This document shows, piece by piece, positions 6,705 through 10,289 of a stretch of DNA of 10,289 nt. Positions within the stretch are counted from its first letter, which is position 1. Each line of letters opens with the position of its first letter. A program made the position numbers and the translations under genes. Source of the stretch: Lysobacteraceae bacterium UBA6001 (GTDB lineage Bacteria > Pseudomonadota > Gammaproteobacteria > Xanthomonadales > Xanthomonadaceae); contig DJAN01000036.1 in assembly GCA_002429615.1 (NCBI GenBank), positions 1 through 10,289 on the forward strand. The letters run 5' to 3'. The notes below the pieces were generated by a model that did no database searches, was not told the DNA's origin, and saw nothing but the letters and a program-made list of their open reading frames with translations.

Positions 6705-8072
6705 TTGAACGCGATCTCCCCCGATCTTCACGCCGCCGACGACAGCCAGGTCCGCCTGGACCGGCTGTCCGAGCTGTCCGAACGCCTGCTCGCGCGTGCC
6801 CGTGCGCTTGGCGCCAGCCAGGCCGAGGTGAGCTGCAGCGAGGAAAGCGGCCTGGACGTGAACGTCCGCCTCGGCGAAGTCGAGACGGTGGAATCCACCC
6901 GTGACCGCGGCATCGCGGTCACCGTGTACTTCGGCCATCGCAAGGGCAGCGCCAGCACCGCCGACCTGCACGAGGCCAGCCTGGAGGCTACCGTGGCCCA
7001 GGCCTGCGCGATCGCCAGGCATACCGAGGACGATCCGGCTTCCGGCCTGGCCGACGCCGAGCTGATGGCGCGCGAGTTCCCCGACCTGGACAGCTGGCAT
7101 CCGTGGGCGCTGCAGGCCGATGCCGCGGTCGACTTGGCGCTGGCCTGCGAGGCCGCCGGACGCGAGGCCGATGCGCGCATCGGCAACTCCGACGGCGCGT
7201 CGGTGGGCAGCAATGCCAGCGTGTCGGTCTACGCCAATTCGCACGGGTTCATCGGCCGCGAGCGGGCGACGTCCTACTCCATCGGCTGCGCGCTGATCGC
7301 CGGCCAGGGCGAGGGCATGCAGCGCGATGGCTGGTACAGCAGCGCGCTGGCCCGCGAGGACCTGCAATCGCCGCAGGCGATCGGCCGGCGTGCCGCCGAA
7401 CGCACGGTGGCGCGCCTGCAGCCGCGTTCGCTGCCGACCGCGCAGCTGCCGGTGATCTTCGCGCCGGAGGTCTCGCGTTCGCTGATCGGCCACCTGCTCG
7501 GCGCGGTGTCCGGTGGTGCGTTGTACCGGCGTGCCAGCTTCCTGCTCGACAGTGTCGGCCAGCCGCTGTTCCCGGACTGGCTGGACATCGACGAACGCCC
7601 GCACCTGCGCCGTGGCCTGCGTTCGTCCGCGTTCGACGGCGACGGCGTGGCCACGCGCGAGTCGGCACTGGTCAGCGGCGGCGTGCTGCAGCGCTATGTG
7701 CTCGGCAGCTATTCGGCGCGCCGGCTGGGATTGCAGACCACCGCCAATGCCGGCGGCGTGCACAACCTGCGGGTGTCCTCCAACGTGGGCGGACTGGCCG
7801 AGCTGATCGCCGGCATGCCGCGCGCGCTGCTGGTCACCGAACTGATGGGGCAGGGCGTGAACGCAGTCACCGGTGACTATTCGCGCGGCGCCGGCGGCTT
7901 CCTGGTCGAGAACGGCGCCATCAGCCATCCGGTCGACAACGTCACCGTGGCCGGCAACCTGCGCCAGATGTTCCAGCGCATCGTCGCGGTCGGCGCGGAC
8001 GTCGATACGCGCTCGCATATCCACATCGGCAGCGTGCTGGTGGACGGTTTGACCGTGGCCGGCGAGGGCTGA
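6705..8072 (+). CDS. pmbA: metalloprotease subunit PmbA/TldE
   Basis: The product is 455 residues, near the 450 of E. coli PmbA/TldE. It is the partner of TldD in the heterodimeric protease and, in the known structure, lacks the zinc-binding motif. No HExxxH is present here, as expected. Family landmarks are [20 protein letters not shown] near residue 40, [20 protein letters not shown], the central [20 protein letters not shown], and the highly conserved [20 protein letters not shown] around residues 380-399. The C-terminus is [14 protein letters not shown]. Translation starts at an unusual TTG (6705) preceded by AGGAT. The start codon partly overlaps an ATG on the opposite strand that could be an alternative yjgA start. 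tldD lies upstream on the same strand, with yjgA inverted between them. Confidence 0.96.
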   Translation: MNAISPDLHAADDSQVRLDRLSELSERLLARARALGASQAEVSCSEESGLDVNVRLGEVETVESTRDRGIAVTVYFGHRKGSASTADLHEASLEATVAQACAIARHTEDDPASGLADAELMAREFPDLDSWHPWALQADAAVDLALACEAAGREADARIGNSDGASVGSNASVSVYANSHGFIGRERATSYSIGCALIAGQGEGMQRDGWYSSALAREDLQSPQAIGRRAAERTVARLQPRSLPTAQLPVIFAPEVSRSLIGHLLGAVSGGALYRRASFLLDSVGQPLFPDWLDIDERPHLRRGLRSSAFDGDGVATRESALVSGGVLQRYVLGSYSARRLGLQTTANAGGVHNLRVSSNVGGLAELIAGMPRALLVTELMGQGVNAVTGDYSRGAGGFLVENGAISHPVDNVTVAGNLRQMFQRIVAVGADVDTRSHIHIGSVLVDGLTVAGEG

Positions 8073-8086
8073 GCAGGACGGACGTC

Positions 8087-8116
8087 TTGACAGGATCGGG
8101 GGCGGGCATCGACAGT
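8087..8116 (+). promoter_or_regulatory. possible promoter for the DUF4870 gene
   Basis: A perfect TTGACA (8087-8092) lies 56 bases before the DUF4870 start codon. An 18-bp spacer leads to GACAGT (8111-8116), which is only a weak -10 match. The same stretch can form a hairpin, GGGCGGGCA (8100-8108) with TGCCTGCGCCC (8116-8126), with a two-base bulge. It may therefore instead be a structured leader or a weak pmbA terminator. Confidence 0.3.
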
Positions 8117-8147
8117 GCCTGCGCCCTCTCATGCCAAGGAACGAACG

Positions 8148-8537
8148 ATGAGCGAATATGACACTTCCGCGTCTCCCCCGCCGCCGCCGGTGACCACCGC
8201 CGCGCCGCAGGAGGAACGCACGCTTGCCCTGGTGGCCCACCTGCTGGGCATCCTGACCTGGTTCGTCGGTGCGCTGGTGATCTGGCTGATCAACAAGGAC
8301 GCCAATCCGTCCAAGCCGTTTGCCACCGACCAGGCGAAGGAAGCGCTGAACTTCCAGATCACCATCGCCATCGCCTACGTGGCCTGCTTCATCCTGACCG
8401 TCATCTCGTTTGGCCTGCTGTCCTTCCTCGGCTTCCTGGTGTGGATCGCCAACGTGGTGTTCTGCATCCTCGCCGCGGTGAAGGCCAACAACGGCGAAAC
8501 CTACCGTTATCCGTTCACGCTGCGCCTGATCAAGTAA
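8148..8537 (+). CDS. DUF4870 small integral membrane protein
   Basis: The product is 129 residues. The ATG at 8148 is chosen because AAGGAA (8136-8141) sits six bases upstream; a GTG 33 bases earlier would have no comparable site. The N-terminus is a disordered Pro/Thr/Ala stretch with five consecutive prolines (residues 10-14). Three hydrophobic segments follow, at about residues 26-48, 70-92 and 94-112. DUF4870 landmarks are clear: LVAHLLGILTWFVGALVIWL, then DQAKEALNFQI (61-71), then AAVKANNGETYRYP and TLRLIK at the end. The family is related to Tic20-like membrane proteins; its function is not established. The gene follows pmbA by 75 bp on the same strand and may be read through from it or from its own weak promoter. 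A strong terminator lies 19 bp downstream. Confidence 0.93.
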   Translation: MSEYDTSASPPPPPVTTAAPQEERTLALVAHLLGILTWFVGALVIWLINKDANPSKPFATDQAKEALNFQITIAIAYVACFILTVISFGLLSFLGFLVWIANVVFCILAAVKANNGETYRYPFTLRLIK

Positions 8538-8556
8538 CCGGCGTGGTATGCAACGC

Positions 8557-8584
8557 AAAAGGCCCGGCAATCGCCGGGCCTTTT
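8557..8584. terminator. bidirectional intrinsic terminator
   Basis: AAAAGGCCCGGC (8557-8568), loop AATC, and GCCGGGCCTTTT (8573-8584) form a perfect 12-bp stem. The GC-rich core is flanked by A-tract and T-tract, so it works on both strands. It ends the DUF4870 transcript on the plus strand and the tilS-xseB-ispA transcript on the minus strand. Confidence 0.93.
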
Positions 8585-8609
8585 GTTGTGTGCGGCGTGC
8601 TCGCCTCGC

Positions 8610-9485
8610 TCAGTGGCCGCGTTCCACCGCCAGTCGCGCCAGTGCCACCAGCGGCGCGGCGGCATCGCCTTCGCCGGCGATCGCCGCGTGCATCTGTTCA
8701 CTGAGCGTGGCCAGCTGCGCGCGCGCGCCCTGCATGCCGAGCAGCGCGGGAAACGTGGATTTGTTCTGTGCCGCATCCTTGCCGGCGGTCTTGCCGAGCT
8801 GGGTCGAGTCGGCCTCGATGTCGAGGATGTCGTCGCGCACCTGGAACGCCAGGCCGAGCGCGGCGGCGAAGCCGTCCAGCCGGGCCAGCGTGGCCGCATC
8901 CGCGCCGCCGGCCAACGCGCCCATCCGCACCGCCGCGCGGATCAGCGCGCCGGTCTTCAGTTCGTGCATCGCGGTGAGCTGCTGCAAGGTCTGCGCGCGG
9001 CCGGTGGCGTCGATGTCCAGCGCCTGGCCACCGCACATGCCGGCCGCGCCGGAAGCGTGCGCCAGCGTGCGCATCCAGGCCACGCGCAGCGCGTCCGGCG
9101 CGGCGCTGTCGGCCAGCACCTCGAAGGCGCGGGTCTGCAGCGCATCGCCGGCCAGGATGGCGGTGGCTTCGTCGAAGGCGATGTGCACCGTGGGCTGGCC
9201 GCGGCGCAGGTCGTCATCGTCCATCGCCGGCAGGTCGTCATGCACCAGCGAATAGGCGTGGATCAGTTCGACCGCCGCGGCCGGGGCGTCCAGCAGCGCA
9301 TCGTCGGCGCCGAGCAGGTGGCCGGTGGCGTAGACCAGCAATGGCCGCATGCGCTTGCCGCCGCCGGTGGCGGCATGCCGCATCGCCGCGTGCAGGCGCT
9401 GCGGCGCGCTGGCCGCGTCGGGCAGGCAGGTGTCGAGGAACGCTTCGCTGCGCGCGCGCCAGCGCTCGAAGCGCTCAGCCGCCAT
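8610..9485 (-). CDS. ispA: farnesyl diphosphate synthase (polyprenyl synthetase family)
   Basis: The product is 291 residues, typical of bacterial type-II FPP synthases. The enzyme joins IPP with DMAPP and then GPP to give C15 farnesyl diphosphate, for undecaprenyl, quinone and other isoprenoid synthesis in the cytosol. Substrate-binding motifs are complete: GGGKRMRP (residues 41-48), the first aspartate-rich motif [14 protein letters not shown] (83-96) with the two-residue insertion typical of bacterial FPPS, CGGQ (151-154), KTG (177-179), and the second aspartate-rich motif DDILD (218-222). Tyr78, five residues before the first Asp, is the aromatic residue expected to limit chain length to C15. 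The start overlaps the 3' end of xseB by 11 bp, indicating translational coupling. dxs, which follows ispA in E. coli, is absent; transcription instead ends at a terminator. Confidence 0.96.
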   Translation of the reverse strand: MAAERFERWRARSEAFLDTCLPDAASAPQRLHAAMRHAATGGGKRMRPLLVYATGHLLGADDALLDAPAAAVELIHAYSLVHDDLPAMDDDDLRRGQPTVHIAFDEATAILAGDALQTRAFEVLADSAAPDALRVAWMRTLAHASGAAGMCGGQALDIDATGRAQTLQQLTAMHELKTGALIRAAVRMGALAGGADAATLARLDGFAAALGLAFQVRDDILDIEADSTQLGKTAGKDAAQNKSTFPALLGMQGARAQLATLSEQMHAAIAGEGDAAAPLVALARLAVERGH

Positions 9486-9735
9486 GGAGCGGGGCGTCGA
9501 ACGGTTCGGCGTCGTCCGGGCGCGCCGGATCGGTGAGCAGCTTCACGCGCAGTTCGGCCTGCTCAAGCGCCTGCTGGCACTCGCGGTACAGGCCGACGCC
9601 GCGCTCGTAGGCGGCCAGCGACTGTTCCAGGCTGAGGTCGCCGGCTTCCATCTTGGCGACCAGCTGTTCGAGTTCTTCCAGCGACTGCTCGAAGCGGGCG
9701 ACCGGTGAACTCTCTTGGGGGGACGTCTTGGGCAT
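9475..9735 (-). CDS. xseB: exodeoxyribonuclease VII small subunit
   Basis: The product is 86 residues, within the usual 70-90. XseB subunits assemble on XseA to form exonuclease VII, which degrades single-stranded DNA to acid-insoluble oligonucleotides. The family pattern is clear: [20 protein letters not shown] (from residue 15), then [19 protein letters not shown], then [13 protein letters not shown], which fits the known two-helix coiled coil. The C-terminal Asp/Pro-rich tail is not conserved. The start ATG at 9733-9735 has no strong ribosome-binding site. The gene begins 36 bp after tilS and overlaps ispA by 11 bp, so it is the middle member of a minus-strand operon. xseA is not in this window. 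Confidence 0.95.
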   Translation of the reverse strand: MPKTSPQESSPVARFEQSLEELEQLVAKMEAGDLSLEQSLAAYERGVGLYRECQQALEQAELRVKLLTDPARPDDAEPFDAPLHGG

Positions 9736-9771
9736 GCGTAAAGTGTGCGCGGCAGGGCCGGAAGGGTCAAT

Positions 9772-10289
9772 TCACGCGCCGGGCGGCTGCCATGCGATGT
9801 GCGCACCGCGCGCCTGCAGCCAAGCCGACAGATCGGCCGACAGCAGCGCATCGCCGGCGGCCAGCAAGGTATCGCCGTCCCACAGCAGCGGCAGGGTGAA
9901 ACGCCGCCATGGCGGGATCGCCGTTTCCTGCAGCAGGTGCTTGAGCGGGTGCGAATGCGCGCGGCCCGGCAGGCGCAGGCGTTCACCGCCGCGGCGGGCG
10001 CGCACCATGCGCGGGGCGTCGAAACCTTCGGCACCGTGCAGCGCGAGCCGTCCGCCGTCGGGCAGGGCGAGGGGCATGCGGCCGTCCCAAGGGGCAGCCC
10101 AGTCGGCCGGCCACGGCGATGGCGGCGGCAGCAGGTGCAGGTGATCGCGCCAGCGGCGGATTTCCACGCCATGCCACGCGAACCGCGCGCCATCGGCGGC
10201 GGGCAGCACCTGCGCTTCGATCATCGCCACGCCCTGTGCCGGCAGCGGCGGCGCCTGGTGCTGCGCGACCCAGCGCCGCAGCAGGCGGG
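9772..10289 (-). CDS. tilS: tRNA(Ile)-lysidine synthase, C-terminal part (5' end off window)
   Basis: The frame is open from the right edge to the TGA at 9772-9774, giving 171 visible residues. TilS uses ATP to attach lysine to C34 of the AUA-reading tRNA(Ile), which changes both its codon and amino acid identity. The catalytic PP-loop ATPase domain lies outside the window. The visible part begins in the middle, tRNA-binding region (LLRRWVAQHQAPPLPAQG). It then contains the C-terminal domain with the family signature VRARRGGERLRLPGR (about residues 95-109) followed by HPLKHLLQE, IPPWRR, LPLLWDGDTLLAAGD. A GTG near 10228 could be mistaken for a start, but the homology continues upstream through it. 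It is the first visible gene of the tilS-xseB-ispA unit. Confidence 0.93.
   Translation of the reverse strand, partial: RLLRRWVAQHQAPPLPAQGVAMIEAQVLPAADGARFAWHGVEIRRWRDHLHLLPPPSPWPADWAAPWDGRMPLALPDGGRLALHGAEGFDAPRMVRARRGGERLRLPGRAHSHPLKHLLQETAIPPWRRFTLPLLWDGDTLLAAGDALLSADLSAWLQARGAHIAWQPPGA

Noticed and set aside
4564..8072. RiPP (modified peptide) cluster suggested by TldD/TldE
   Set aside because: No precursor peptide, cyclodehydratase, radical SAM enzyme or dedicated transporter is visible; the neighbours are housekeeping genes.
6684..8570. 628-codon minus-strand open frame antisense to pmbA and the DUF4870 gene
   Set aside because: It covers two recognisable plus-strand genes, crosses their gap and the terminator, and has no recognisable domain. 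It is a GC-bias artefact.

Overview
The window is GC-rich chromosomal DNA of gammaproteobacterial type. It is most likely from the Xanthomonadaceae/Lysobacteraceae (Stenotrophomonas, Pseudoxanthomonas, Luteimonas or Lysobacter relatives). This is inferred from the gene order (yhdP, tldD, yjgA, pmbA, then ispA-xseB-tilS on the other strand), the codon use, and intergenic palindromes beginning with GTAG and built on GGGGCT-TC-AGCCCC, which resemble the REP-type repeats of this family. No database search was possible, so genus is not assigned.

Layout. Positions 1-3174 (+) hold the C-terminal part of a YhdP/AsmA-like envelope protein whose start lies off the left edge. Positions 3175-3709 form a repeat-packed gap: a long nested inverted repeat, a 14-unit 15-bp tandem array, then a 56-bp tandem repeat carrying REP-like palindromes that runs up to the next stop codon. 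Positions 3710-4462 (-) encode a 250-residue protein of unknown function, tentatively DUF6065-like. It diverges from tldD (4564-6009, +). tldD converges on yjgA/darP (6079-6642, -), which in turn diverges from pmbA/tldE (6705-8072, +). A small DUF4870 membrane protein follows (8148-8537, +). A strong bidirectional hairpin at 8557-8584 separates it from a minus-strand cluster, read in the order tilS (C-terminal part, running off the right edge), xseB, ispA.

How the genes work together. tldD and pmbA encode the two subunits of the TldD/TldE metalloprotease and sit within 0.7 kb of each other, with only the ribosome-assembly gene yjgA between them. yhdP is the usual upstream neighbour of tldD in gammaproteobacteria. 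The tilS-xseB-ispA cluster combines tRNA modification, exonuclease VII small subunit and farnesyl diphosphate synthesis; xseB and ispA overlap by 11 bp and are almost certainly co-transcribed.

I see no new defence, mobile or biosynthetic system. The coding content is core housekeeping. The unusual part is the 3175-3709 gap. By hand count, about half of the substitutions between units of its 15-bp array fall at synonymous third positions of an A-G-N-(T/I)-(P/A/S) reading frame, although that frame has an in-frame stop and no convincing start.
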